The notes under the pieces: generated by a model
Database searches by the model: none
Told to the model about the DNA's origin: nothing
What the model saw: only the letters and a program-made list of their open reading frames with translations
Translations under genes and position numbers: made by a program
Assembly: GCF_004535825.1 (NCBI RefSeq)
Contig: NZ_SGVY01000032.1
Location: forward strand, 1-43,188
Reading direction: 5' to 3'
Source of the DNA: Segatella hominis
Lineage (GTDB): Bacteria > Bacteroidota > Bacteroidia > Bacteroidales > Bacteroidaceae
DNA length: 43,188 nucleotides
In this document: positions 17,350-25,972 of the stretch, in pieces
Numbering within the stretch: position 1 is the first letter of the stretch
Layout of the letters: every line of letters begins with the position of its first letter

Positions 17350-17373
17350 CAGAAATTTAACGTGAAAGATTAT

Positions 17374-18252
17374 ATGATACAGTCAATGACAGGCTTCGGA
17401 AAAGCTACCGTTGCCTACAAAGAAAAGAAAATTAATGTAGAGATAAAGTCATTAAACAGCAAGTCTTTTGACCTCTCTACACGTATAGCACCTCTCTATC
17501 GTGAAAAGGAGATGGAGATTCGCCAGATCATCGCTAAAATGCTGGAAAGAGGCAAGGTTGACTTTGCTATCTGGATAGAGAAAAGCGCGGGTGCTGATGC
17601 GACTCCTATCAACGCTGCACTTGTAGAGAATTATTACCACCAAATCAAGCAGATTTCGGCTCAGACCGGTATTCCTGAGCCTACTGACTGGTATGGCACA
17701 CTTCTTCGTCTTCCTGATGTAACAACACGAACTGAAATGGAAGAATTGACTGAAGAGGAGTGGGAAGCTGCTAAAAGTGCAATTTTGCAGGCCATCGGTC
17801 ATCTGGTGGACTTCCGCAAGCAGGAAGGTGCTGCTCTCCAGAAGAAATTTACGGAGAAAGTGGATAATATTCAGGCACTCCTTGCCAGTATCGAACCATA
17901 CGAGAAAGCCCGTGTGGAGAAAATCCGTGCCAGCATCGTGAGCGGTCTGGAACAGATTCCTTCAGTCAACTACGACAAGAACCGCCTGGAGCAGGAGCTC
18001 ATCTACTACATCGAGAAGCTCGACATCAGCGAGGAGAAGCAGCGCCTTACCAACCATCTGAAGTATTTCCGTGAGACCATGAACGAGGAAGGTCACGGCG
18101 TGGGCAAAAAACTCGGTTTCATCGCTCAGGAGATGGGGCGCGAAATCAACACCACCGGTTCTAAGAGCAATCAGGCTGAAATGCAGAACATCGTGGTGAA
18201 GATGAAGGACGAATTGGAGCAGATCAAGGAGCAGGTGCTGAATGCACTATAA
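17374..18252 (+). CDS. yicC: YicC family endoribonuclease
   Basis: 292 aa from ATG at 17374 (MIQSMTGFGKATV). MxSMTGFG is the invariant start of this family, so the upstream TTG at 17347 is rejected. The C-terminus has the family's LDISEEKQRLTNHLKYF and GVGKKLGFIAQEMGREINTTGSK block, ending KDELEQIKEQVLN. E. coli YicC is an RNase acting on the sRNA RyhB; activity in Bacteroidota is inferred by homology. It is followed by gmk (28 bases) and nadD in a common Bacteroidota arrangement. Confidence 0.93.
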   Translation: MIQSMTGFGKATVAYKEKKINVEIKSLNSKSFDLSTRIAPLYREKEMEIRQIIAKMLERGKVDFAIWIEKSAGADATPINAALVENYYHQIKQISAQTGIPEPTDWYGTLLRLPDVTTRTEMEELTEEEWEAAKSAILQAIGHLVDFRKQEGAALQKKFTEKVDNIQALLASIEPYEKARVEKIRASIVSGLEQIPSVNYDKNRLEQELIYYIEKLDISEEKQRLTNHLKYFRETMNEEGHGVGKKLGFIAQEMGREINTTGSKSNQAEMQNIVVKMKDELEQIKEQVLNAL

Positions 18253-18280
18253 TTGGAATCATAAAATTAATGATATAATT

Positions 18281-18856
18281 ATGAAGAACGGATTGTTAAT
18301 TTTCAGCGCTCCTTCCGGCAGCGGAAAGAGCACGATAGTCAACTGGTTGATGAAGGAACACCCGGAATTGAAGTTGGCCTTCTCCATCAGTTGCACCTCC
18401 CGCGCCCCTCGTGGTACTGAAAAGAATGGTGTGGAATATTTCTTCCTCACTCCTGAGGAATTCAAGGCTAAGATTGCTAATGAGGAGTTTCTGGAATACG
18501 AGGAGGTTTATCAGGACCGCTTCTACGGCACGCTGAAATCTCAGGTGGAAAACCAGCTGAATGCTGGCGAATCCGTCATTTTCGACGTAGATGTCAAGGG
18601 TGGCGTTAATATCAAGAAATTCTATGGTGAGCGTGCCTTGAGCATCTTCGTGCAACCTCCTTCGGTAGAGGAATTGCGCCGACGGCTGAATGGTCGTGGT
18701 ACGGATGCACCAGAGGTGATTGAGCAGCGACTTGCCAAGGCAAGCTATGAGCTGACATTTGCTCCACAGTTTGACCATGTAGTAGTAAACGACAACTTGG
18801 AGAAGGCGCAGCAGGAGGTTTATCAGCTCATCAAGGATTTTTTAAGTGAAGAGTGA
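18281..18856 (+). CDS. gmk: guanylate kinase
   Basis: GMP to GDP with ATP. 191 aa from ATG at 18281. P-loop SAPSGSGKST, GMP-binding SCTSRAPRGTEKNGVEYFF, and the FDVDVKGGVNIKKFYGE block are complete. The open frame runs 13 codons further up to 18242, overlapping yicC, but Gmk proteins begin just before the P-loop. The C-terminal residues LSEE and the TGA stop are encoded by the first unit of the boundary repeat, so the repeat insertion defined the present protein end. Confidence 0.95.
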   Translation: MKNGLLIFSAPSGSGKSTIVNWLMKEHPELKLAFSISCTSRAPRGTEKNGVEYFFLTPEEFKAKIANEEFLEYEEVYQDRFYGTLKSQVENQLNAGESVIFDVDVKGGVNIKKFYGERALSIFVQPPSVEELRRRLNGRGTDAPEVIEQRLAKASYELTFAPQFDHVVVNDNLEKAQQEVYQLIKDFLSEE

Positions 18857-18925
18857 AGAATCCTAAGTGAAGAACGAAGAGTGAAGAATTCAAGTGAAGA
18901 ATTTTAAGTGAAGAACGAAGAATGA
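18841..18925. repeat. boundary repeat cluster, gmk/nadD junction
   Basis: Three to four concatenated copies of AAGTGAAGA(A/G)YGAAGA ending in GAATCC, GAATTC or AATTTT. The first supplies the gmk stop; the last runs into the nadD start codon. It is the longest copy in the window. Confidence 0.8.
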
Positions 18926-19503
18926 AGAAAGTAGGAATATTCGGAGGAAGTTTCAACCCGATACATACCGGTCACATTGCTTTGGCCAAGAGCCTCTGCG
19001 AAAAGGCGGGACTGGACGAGGTGTGGTTTATGGTTTCACCACAGAATCCGTTCAAGCAGGCGGCAACCGACCTGCTTGACGACTCTTTGCGCTTCGAACT
19101 GGTGGAAAAGGCGCTCAAAGGGGAAAGCCAGCTGAAAGCTTGTAACTATGAATTCCATCTTCCGAAACCTTCCTACACCTGGCATACGCTCCAGGCGCTG
19201 AGCAAGGATTATCCCGACATCGACTTTACCTTATTAATAGGTGGAGACAACTGGGCCGCTTTCGACAAGTGGTTTCATCACGACGACATTCTCGCCCACT
19301 ACCCTATCGTGGTCTATCCCCGTCAGGGAGCAAGCATCGGAGCCGTTCCGCAGGGAGTAACCATCGTGGAAACGCCTCTGCTCAACATCAGCAGCACCCA
19401 GATACGCCAGGCGATTCTTCAGGGGGAAAGTATCCACGGAATGGTGCCGGAAGCCATCGAGGACTTGGCATGCAGATATTATGAAATGAGAAGTGAGAAA
19501 TGA
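18922..19503 (+). CDS. nadD: nicotinate-nucleotide adenylyltransferase
   Basis: Converts nicotinate mononucleotide to deamido-NAD. The 193 aa start MKKVGIFGGSFNPIHTGH, with the HxGH nucleotidyltransferase motif. WFMVSPQNPFK and DFTLLIGGDNW follow, and the closing motif is LLNISSTQIRQAI. Length is typical. The TGA stop overlaps the next ATG in ATGA (19500-19503), so translational coupling with the sulfatase-fold gene is likely. NAD kinase, further along the same pathway, is at 3205-4095. Confidence 0.95.
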   Translation: MKKVGIFGGSFNPIHTGHIALAKSLCEKAGLDEVWFMVSPQNPFKQAATDLLDDSLRFELVEKALKGESQLKACNYEFHLPKPSYTWHTLQALSKDYPDIDFTLLIGGDNWAAFDKWFHHDDILAHYPIVVYPRQGASIGAVPQGVTIVETPLLNISSTQIRQAILQGESIHGMVPEAIEDLACRYYEMRSEK

Positions 19504-21446
19504 GAAATTATAATATGGAAAATATGAATTGGAAGAAATACATCAAGAAGGCTTTGTGCCTGGCATTTGAACCGATACGACGTAATGCTAACTTCTTTAC
19601 GTTCATGTATATTTTGGGCGTACTGACTGCCGTGGTAACGCTCCCGAGATGGGGTGAACTCTACGACAACCTGTATCTGGAACTGTTTTTCGACCTTTAC
19701 ATCGTTTGTGCCGTCTTGGCTTTGATTCCTAAGAAAGTGCGCTTCTGCATCAGAGGTGTACTCTATCTCATCTTGTATGCCGTGGCGATAGCTGATGTCT
19801 ATTGCTTCGTCAATTTCGGCTCCACGCTCAACCCTTCCATGCTCATGCTGGTGGGCGAAACCAACAGCAGCGAGGCAAGCAACTTCATCGCAGCCTGCCT
19901 CTCTACCGAGGTTATCTTCAGTAGTGTGGGCTGGGTATTGCTGCTTATCCTCGTGCAGATACTCACCGCCTTCCGCCGTTTCCGCCATTTCATCTGGAAA
20001 GTATCGGTACTCTTTGCCTCCTTCAGCAAACCGCTCTACGGTTGGCTTACCATTCATATCGACCGCATCACCCGACTCCTGCCTCAGGTAGCCGGCATCT
20101 GCTGCATCGCCCTCTTCATCTGGAGCGCCTGCACTTCCTGGCACAACAAGATGGCCATCCACAAGCTGATGACGGGCAAGACTATCGGCGAAGTGGAACA
20201 CACCCTCACGGAGAAGGACTGCGCCAATCTCTACATGCCTATCTACCGTCTCAATTTCAGCATCTATGCCAATAAGTTGGCAGCCAACCAGATTACCCAA
20301 CTGATTCATGCTGCCGACAAGGTGAAGGTAGATACCTGCACCTACCGTTCGCCACAGATTGTACTCATCATCGGCGAGAGCTTCGGCAAGCATCATTCCC
20401 AGCAATACGGTTATTTCATGGATACGACTCCTTATCAGGTGGCATTGGAAAAGACCAAGAAGCTGACCAAATTTACGGATGCCGTGACCTGCTGGAATCT
20501 CACCAGCTTTGTTTTCAAGAACGTATTCTCCACCCATGTCATCGGCGAAAAGGGCGAGTGGTGCGACTATCCTCTCTTCCCGGAAATCTTCCGCAAGGCA
20601 GGTTACCACGTCACCTTTATCACCAATGAATTTCTGCCGCAGGCCAAGGAAGCCGTATATGACTTCAGCGGCGGTTTCTTCCTCAACAATCCGAAACTCA
20701 GCAAGTTGCAGTTTGACAGCCGCAACACGGAGCTGCACGCCCTGGACGACGGACTGTTGGAGGACTATGACAACGGACTGAAGGAAGCTGAAACCAACAG
20801 TAAGTACAATCTTACCATCTTCCACCTGATGGGTCAGCACGTGGATTACAAGACCCGCTACAAGCACAGTCAGACCCATTTCTGGGCGGGCAGTTATGAG
20901 GACAAGCGCCCTGAGCTGACCGACAAGCAGCGCAAGGTGCTGAGCCATTACGACAACGCCACCCTTTACAACGACTCTATCGTGGCGCAGATTGTGAAGC
21001 GCTATTCCAAGAAGAACGCCATCGTCATCTACATGCCCGACCATGGTGAGGAGTGCTATGAAGGCAACCGCGGTTTCATCTGCCGCAACCATTCTGCCAA
21101 TATCGACTGGCCTTTGGCTCACTACGAGTTTGAGATTCCTTTCTGGATTTTCTGTTCCCAGAAGTACATCAGCAGCCATCGTGACATCTACCGCCAGATT
21201 CGCAAAGCGAAGGACAAGCGTTTCATGACCGATGCCTTGCCTCACCTATTATTATATTTAGCAGGCATCGAGACTCCTACCTACAATCCGAAGTACAACA
21301 TCCTAAGCCCAGAGTATGACGAAATGCGCCCTCGCATCCTGAAAAACAGCGCCGACTATGACAAGTTGAGGGATGCGGAAATGGAGAAGCAGAAAAGGCT
21401 GAAGGATGCAGAAGCTGCCATGGGACATAAAAAGAAAAAGAAATAG
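19500..21446 (+). CDS. phosphoethanolamine transferase-like sulfatase-fold membrane enzyme
   Basis: 648 aa (alternative starts 19515 and 19524). The N-terminal ~230 residues contain about five membrane helices. The C-terminal alkaline-phosphatase-superfamily domain has IGESFGKHHSQQYGY (near residue 288), a candidate Thr nucleophile in CWNLTSFVF, FHLMGQHVDY and the metal-binding MPDHGEECYE (near 511). This is the architecture of EptA/OpgE-type phosphoethanolamine transferases, which decorate lipid A or other glycans. The exact acceptor is unknown. It opens a run of envelope genes up to 26.6 kb. It ends in a very basic tail (HKKKKK). Confidence 0.88.
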   Translation: MRNYNMENMNWKKYIKKALCLAFEPIRRNANFFTFMYILGVLTAVVTLPRWGELYDNLYLELFFDLYIVCAVLALIPKKVRFCIRGVLYLILYAVAIADVYCFVNFGSTLNPSMLMLVGETNSSEASNFIAACLSTEVIFSSVGWVLLLILVQILTAFRRFRHFIWKVSVLFASFSKPLYGWLTIHIDRITRLLPQVAGICCIALFIWSACTSWHNKMAIHKLMTGKTIGEVEHTLTEKDCANLYMPIYRLNFSIYANKLAANQITQLIHAADKVKVDTCTYRSPQIVLIIGESFGKHHSQQYGYFMDTTPYQVALEKTKKLTKFTDAVTCWNLTSFVFKNVFSTHVIGEKGEWCDYPLFPEIFRKAGYHVTFITNEFLPQAKEAVYDFSGGFFLNNPKLSKLQFDSRNTELHALDDGLLEDYDNGLKEAETNSKYNLTIFHLMGQHVDYKTRYKHSQTHFWAGSYEDKRPELTDKQRKVLSHYDNATLYNDSIVAQIVKRYSKKNAIVIYMPDHGEECYEGNRGFICRNHSANIDWPLAHYEFEIPFWIFCSQKYISSHRDIYRQIRKAKDKRFMTDALPHLLLYLAGIETPTYNPKYNILSPEYDEMRPRILKNSADYDKLRDAEMEKQKRLKDAEAAMGHKKKKK

Positions 21447-21451
21447 GAATA

Positions 21452-21482
21452 TTGCATATTCAAAACAAAATACGTAATTTTG
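21452..21482 (+). promoter_or_regulatory. promoter of acyltransferase 1
   Basis: TTG at 21452-21454, 20-base spacer, TAATTTTG at 21475-21482. The 8-base inverted repeat GCATATTC/GAATATGC (21454-21461 and 21498-21505) brackets the -7 element. Confidence 0.65.
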
Positions 21483-21538
21483 CACCCATAAAAAAGAATA
21501 TGCCCCTATCATTAAATAAAGAATAGGAGAAATAAGAT

Positions 21539-22669
21539 ATGAATACACCCACTTTAAGTCGTTCGGAATGTAATGTGCTGCGAGGACTTGCCATTATCGG
21601 CATTTTCCTGCACAACTACTGCCATTGGATAGGTTCTATCGTCAAGGAGAACGAGTATCAGTATTTTCAACATAATGTGGACTGGCTGAATCAGGTATTG
21701 GTCAATCCAGACCTCAATCTGCCGTTCCATCTCATCTCATTCTTCGGACATTATGGCGTACCAGTATTCCTCTTCCTGAGCGCATACGGACTGGTCTTGA
21801 AATATGAAGCAAAGCCACATCTTGATGCCTCGACACAATTTGTCAACATCAACGGAAAGACGATGTGGAACTGGAAAGAGCCGCTTCGCTTCATCCGCTA
21901 TCATTATCTGAAACTCTTCAAGATGATGATTGTGGGATTCGTGGCCTTCACCATGCTCGACTACATCACATACGGTCCGCACAAGTATGCTACACTTGAT
22001 ATTGTGGCGATGTTAGGTATGTTTAATAATATATTGCCCGACCCAGACCGCATCATCTGGCCAGGACCATTCTGGTTTTTCGGATTGATGCTCCAACTCT
22101 ATATTGTCTATCGCCTGTTCATCTATCGCAAACATTGGGGATTCACCGTAGGACTGATGGTAGTCTGCATAGTGATACAGATAGCGTTGGGATGGGACAA
22201 TCCAGAGAGCGAGGCGATGAACCGCTACCGCTATAATTTCATGGGAGGAATGTTGCCATTCGGGTTAGGCGTACTCTATGCCCGATATGGCGAGAAGATA
22301 TTGATGACTTTCCATCACAACGTGACGAATTTCTTCGGCATCATCTTCTGCTGCTCCATCATCTACAGTCTCAGCGGCAGCATGATGGGATGGACCTTCG
22401 TACCCCTCTTCATCTGTCTGCTCAGCGTACTGACCGCCAAATTTCTTTCAGGAGTCAACTGGTTGTCAGGAGTCAACAGGATATTGGAATGGATGGGCGG
22501 CATTTCGGCGGCACTTTTCGTCTGCCACCCTATCACACGAAAGATTTTCATCCCTATCAGCCGACAGGGAGATATGTATGCAGGTCTGCTCCTCTATATC
22601 GTATCGAGCATCTGCCTGGCTTGGTTGTTCACGCAACTGATGAAGAAAATCCCAAATCCGAAGCTTTAG
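21539..22669 (+). CDS. acyltransferase family 3 membrane protein (1)
   Basis: 376 aa with about ten hydrophobic segments. It begins with the family-3 signature RGLAIIGIFLHNYCHW, whose His is the usual catalytic residue, followed by a FGHYGVPVFLFLSAYGL block (the G-V-F-F-LSG element). Members O-acetylate or O-acylate surface glycans. No extra periplasmic SGNH domain. It has its own promoter 57 bases upstream of the start and a good leader (AGGAG at 21525-21529). Confidence 0.9.
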   Translation: MNTPTLSRSECNVLRGLAIIGIFLHNYCHWIGSIVKENEYQYFQHNVDWLNQVLVNPDLNLPFHLISFFGHYGVPVFLFLSAYGLVLKYEAKPHLDASTQFVNINGKTMWNWKEPLRFIRYHYLKLFKMMIVGFVAFTMLDYITYGPHKYATLDIVAMLGMFNNILPDPDRIIWPGPFWFFGLMLQLYIVYRLFIYRKHWGFTVGLMVVCIVIQIALGWDNPESEAMNRYRYNFMGGMLPFGLGVLYARYGEKILMTFHHNVTNFFGIIFCCSIIYSLSGSMMGWTFVPLFICLLSVLTAKFLSGVNWLSGVNRILEWMGGISAALFVCHPITRKIFIPISRQGDMYAGLLLYIVSSICLAWLFTQLMKKIPNPKL

Positions 22670-22722
22670 AAGCTTTTTTCGTTTTCCACCTCCATAATAA
22701 AAATACAAACAAGAAGACAAGA

Positions 22723-22758
22723 GGATTCTTCACTCTTCGTTCTTCACTCTCCACTTAG
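22723..22758. repeat. boundary repeat, acyltransferase 1/2 junction
   Basis: Pyrimidine-rich orientation on the coding strand: GGATTC, then CTTCACTCTTCGTTCTTCAC, ending CACTTAG shortly before the start codon. Confidence 0.7.
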
Positions 22759-22767
22759 CTTACGCCT

Positions 22768-23790
22768 ATGAAGATAAAAGATATAGAACTGGCGAATATC
22801 AGCCGATTTCGTGGTGAACTGATGGGAGCAGCCATGCTCTTCATCATCCTCTTTCATGTGGGTTTGCCACGTGAAGATGCTTTCTATGGACTTCGCCGAA
22901 TGGGAAATGTGGGAGTAGATATGTTTCTCTTCCTCAGCGGAATCGGTCTGTGGTTTTCATGGGTCAAGAATCCTGACGTTAAGCGTTTCTTCATCCGCCG
23001 TTATCTCCGCATTTATCCTGCCTGGCTCATCATCGCCTGCCTCTTCTACATTCCCCGTTTTCATGGCGGAAGTACGTGGGACTGGATTTATCTCTTCGGA
23101 GAGATTTCCATCAACTGGGGTTTCTGGCTGCACGATGAGTTGAACTTCTGGTACATTCCTGCCACGATGATGCTCTATCTCTTTGCTCCAGGCTATATGG
23201 AACTCATCAAGCGCCATCCTATCTACCGTTGGCTGCCTGTGGTCATGGTGATGTGGTGCATCCTGGTGCAATACGTTACTCCTATCCATCAGGCAGTAGG
23301 CCATCTGGAGATATTCTGGAGTCGCGTACCTATATTCTTCATCGGAATCAACATGGGCGAGATGGTGCGCCGCAAGGATACGCTCGACGGGGCAAGCATC
23401 TGGATGATCTGGATCATGTTTCTGATGACGCTTCTCTCCAGCATCTTCCTGGAGCAGGTGAAGCATGGTCAATTCCCACTCTTTCTGGAAAGAATGCTCT
23501 ATATCCCGCTCACAGTAACCAGCATTCTGCTGCTCAACCGCATCTTCCGCCGCACTCCGAAATGGGTAAACAAGGCATTCATGTTTGTGGGCGCTTTGAG
23601 TCTGGAAGCTTACCTCATCCACATCCACTTCGTACTCTACTATATCGAGAAATGGCATTGGAGCTATTGGCCTACCTTCTTCACCTGCATCGCCATCACG
23701 CTCCCTGCCTCCTGGATATTGGCAAAAATCGTGGGCTGGATTTCTAAGGAATTAGGCAAAATCCTGATGGAGAAGGAGAAAGGAGAATGA
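22768..23790 (+). CDS. acyltransferase family 3 membrane protein (2)
   Basis: 340 aa, polytopic. The N-terminal signature is RFRGELMGAAMLFIILFHVG, with the His in the first helix. Next come the GNVGVDMFLFLSGIGLWFSW block and a RYLRIYPAWL segment, characteristic of family-3 acyltransferases. It shares family but little detailed sequence with acyltransferases 1 and 3, so they are not recent duplicates. It is followed by a 100-base purine-rich gap before the UbiA-type gene. Confidence 0.9.
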   Translation: MKIKDIELANISRFRGELMGAAMLFIILFHVGLPREDAFYGLRRMGNVGVDMFLFLSGIGLWFSWVKNPDVKRFFIRRYLRIYPAWLIIACLFYIPRFHGGSTWDWIYLFGEISINWGFWLHDELNFWYIPATMMLYLFAPGYMELIKRHPIYRWLPVVMVMWCILVQYVTPIHQAVGHLEIFWSRVPIFFIGINMGEMVRRKDTLDGASIWMIWIMFLMTLLSSIFLEQVKHGQFPLFLERMLYIPLTVTSILLLNRIFRRTPKWVNKAFMFVGALSLEAYLIHIHFVLYYIEKWHWSYWPTFFTCIAITLPASWILAKIVGWISKELGKILMEKEKGE

Positions 23791-23891
23791 GAAATTAGAA
23801 GGGAGAAAGGAGAACTTTTTTGAAAAGGAAAAAGGACTTTGGAAAAGGGAAAAGAGGAACGAAAGGAAAAAAATAATCAAAATAGGACTTT

Positions 23892-24809
23892 ATGAAAGAA
23901 AAAGAAATAGATAATATAGAAAAGGACAGTAAGGGGTTGTCTGCTCTGATGCGCCTCATTCGCCCGAAGCAATGGATTAAAAACGGCTTTATCTTTATGC
24001 CGCTCTTCTTTGGCGGAGAACTTTTCAATACCGGCGCCCTGCTGGCAGGAGTCATCGCTTTCTTCGCCTATAGTTTTGCTGCTTCCAGCATCTACTGTTT
24101 CAACGACATTTACGATGTGGAGGCAGACCGACGTCATCCTGTGAAATGCCATCGCCCGATAGCTTCCGGAGCCGTATCGGTAAAACAGGCGTATGGACTG
24201 ATGTTTCTGATGCTGATACTCTCCATCGGTTTCAGCAGTCTGTTGGATGGTTGGAAAACGATGGGCATTATCCTTTTCTACTGGTGCCTGAACTTAGGCT
24301 ATTGCGCAAAGTTCAAGCAGTATGCCATCATAGACGTCTGCATCGTAGCCTTCGGTTTTGTGCTCCGTCTGCTGGCAGGTGGTGTGGCAACGGGCGTGGT
24401 ACTGAGCAAGTGGATTGTGCTGATGACCTTCCTCATCACCCTCTTCATGAGCTTTGCCAAGCGCCGCGATGATGTGATAAGAATGGAAAAGACCGGAGAG
24501 GCTCCACGCAAGAATACGAGCCGCTACAATCTGACTTTCATCAATCAGGCGATTACCATTACCGCCTCGGTCACTCTGGTCTGCTACATTATGTACACAG
24601 TAAGTCCGGAGGTTCTGGAACATTTCCATACCGACAAACTCTATCTCACAACGGTTTTCGTGCTGGTAGGACTCTTGCGCTACATCCAAATAGCAGTTGT
24701 TGACCAGCAGAGTGGCGACCCTACCAAGATTCTACTCCGCGACCGCATCACCCAGGTTATCGTAGTAGCCTGGCTTGCAGCCTTCCTGTTCCTCATCTAT
24801 ATCGCATAA
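23892..24809 (+). CDS. UbiA-type decaprenyl-phosphate phosphoribosyltransferase-like protein
   Basis: 305 aa, about eight membrane helices. It starts with IRPKQWIKNGFIFMPLFF, close to the decaprenyl-phosphate 5-phosphoribosyltransferase subgroup rather than quinone prenyltransferases. The Asp-rich site NDIYDVEADRRHPVK is at residues 71-85, followed by HRPIASG. Enzymes of this subgroup move phosphoribose from PRPP to a polyprenyl phosphate, the first step to lipid-linked arabinofuranose. The DprE1/DprE2 partners are not in the window. Start chosen at the Met after a weak purine-rich leader. Confidence 0.88.
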   Translation: MKEKEIDNIEKDSKGLSALMRLIRPKQWIKNGFIFMPLFFGGELFNTGALLAGVIAFFAYSFAASSIYCFNDIYDVEADRRHPVKCHRPIASGAVSVKQAYGLMFLMLILSIGFSSLLDGWKTMGIILFYWCLNLGYCAKFKQYAIIDVCIVAFGFVLRLLAGGVATGVVLSKWIVLMTFLITLFMSFAKRRDDVIRMEKTGEAPRKNTSRYNLTFINQAITITASVTLVCYIMYTVSPEVLEHFHTDKLYLTTVFVLVGLLRYIQIAVVDQQSGDPTKILLRDRITQVIVVAWLAAFLFLIYIA

Positions 24810-24812
24810 GGC

Positions 24813-25946
24813 ATGAAACGGAATACAGATTTAGATTTCATCCGAGCTATTCTCATCATACTGATGATTCTCATCCATATCGTGAGTTTCGGGAATGCTT
24901 ATCCTCATCTGAAGGCAGGCATTCTCTCGTTCATGATGCCTACCTTTCTCATCATCACGGGTTATCTGGTGAACATCGGGAAAACGAGCAGGCAGTTTGG
25001 CAAATATCTGCTTTGTCTGGCTCTGCCATACGTCATCATGGTGACGGGATTTTCCGTGCTCTCCTATTTCCTGCCAGTAAGAGATGGCATTACCGAACTC
25101 TCCCTCACACAGATTTGCGAGAAGATTTTCGTCACTTCCATCGGTCCATATTGGTTTATCCAGACCATGATTATCTGTGGAATCTTGTATTACGGGAGCT
25201 TCCGGGCTTGTGATATAATCAGCAAATACAGGGGGCGTTGTTCTTGCAGGAATAATAAAGAGAATGATTCTTACAAGAATAGTAAGGAGAATGATTTTTG
25301 TAGCAATAGTAAGGAAATTGGGCCTTGCTGCAATAGTAAGGAGAATAATTCTTATAAGAATAGTAAGGGGAATGATTCTTGCAGCAATATAAACAAGGGA
25401 AAGACGGAGGAGGAAACCCTGTCTTTAACAACCCGTCTTTTTCTCTTGGCGATTCTGATGCTGCTGATGAGCAAGACCCCAGCTCTGAACATCACGGCTG
25501 CCATTTATTATTTTGCCGGAGTCGTTATCCGCCAATGCCGCATCGACTTCAACAAGGTTTTCCGCCCTACTCCCTTGGCGTTCATTCTCTGGCCTTTCAT
25601 CCTCTGTAGGGAAGACCTCTATGACTGGGGGAACATAGCTGTTGCTTTCTCCTGCTGGTGCTGCATTTCTGCGCTTATGTGGTTGAACCAATATTACAAG
25701 TCGCAAATGATAGGAAAGTCCACCTTATTATATATAGGTAAGAACACGTTGCCGATTTATCTCTTCCATCCCATCTTCACAATGGCAGCGAAATTCTATC
25801 ATCCTCTGTTCGCCTTCGACAAGAGTGAAATCCTCCTGGCTGCTTTTACCATTATCCTTGCCATCGCAGGAAGCATCGCTATTGCCAAGGTTATGGAAAA
25901 AACAAAATTGACTTATTTCTTCGGGAAAAAGGAAATACTGAGATAA
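24813..25946 (+). CDS. acyltransferase family 3 membrane protein (3) with 9-residue repeats
   Basis: 377 aa, with start only 3 bases after the UbiA-type stop, so probably coupled. The N-terminal signature is LDFIRAILIILMILIHIVSF, with His in the first helix. Next comes MMPTFLIITGYLVN and several further membrane helices. Residues 147-191 consist of five 9-residue units of the form NSKENDSYK/NSKENDFCS, an Asn/Ser/Lys-rich hydrophilic loop between membrane segments, encoded by a 27-bp DNA repeat. The loop is an insertion relative to ordinary members; copy number may vary. Confidence 0.88.
   Translation: MKRNTDLDFIRAILIILMILIHIVSFGNAYPHLKAGILSFMMPTFLIITGYLVNIGKTSRQFGKYLLCLALPYVIMVTGFSVLSYFLPVRDGITELSLTQICEKIFVTSIGPYWFIQTMIICGILYYGSFRACDIISKYRGRCSCRNNKENDSYKNSKENDFCSNSKEIGPCCNSKENNSYKNSKGNDSCSNINKGKTEEETLSLTTRLFLLAILMLLMSKTPALNITAAIYYFAGVVIRQCRIDFNKVFRPTPLAFILWPFILCREDLYDWGNIAVAFSCWCCISALMWLNQYYKSQMIGKSTLLYIGKNTLPIYLFHPIFTMAAKFYHPLFAFDKSEILLAAFTIILAIAGSIAIAKVMEKTKLTYFFGKKEILR
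25251..25385. repeat. five in-frame 27-bp tandem repeats
   Basis: Units begin AAT at 25251, 25278, 25305, 25332 and 25359 with the core AATAGTAAGGAGAATGATTC. A partial unit follows and another may precede. Period is exactly 27, so unit gain or loss keeps the frame. Confidence 0.88.
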
Positions 25947-25972
25947 ATGACAAATGAGAAATGAGAAATGAA

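Noticed and set aside
17347-17373. TTG start for yicC
   Set aside because: The TTG is part of the -7 element, and the family begins at MxSMTGFG, encoded from 17374.
19479-21245. 588-codon minus-strand frame
   Set aside because: Shadow of the sulfatase-fold gene; His/Val-rich composition typical of antisense frames.
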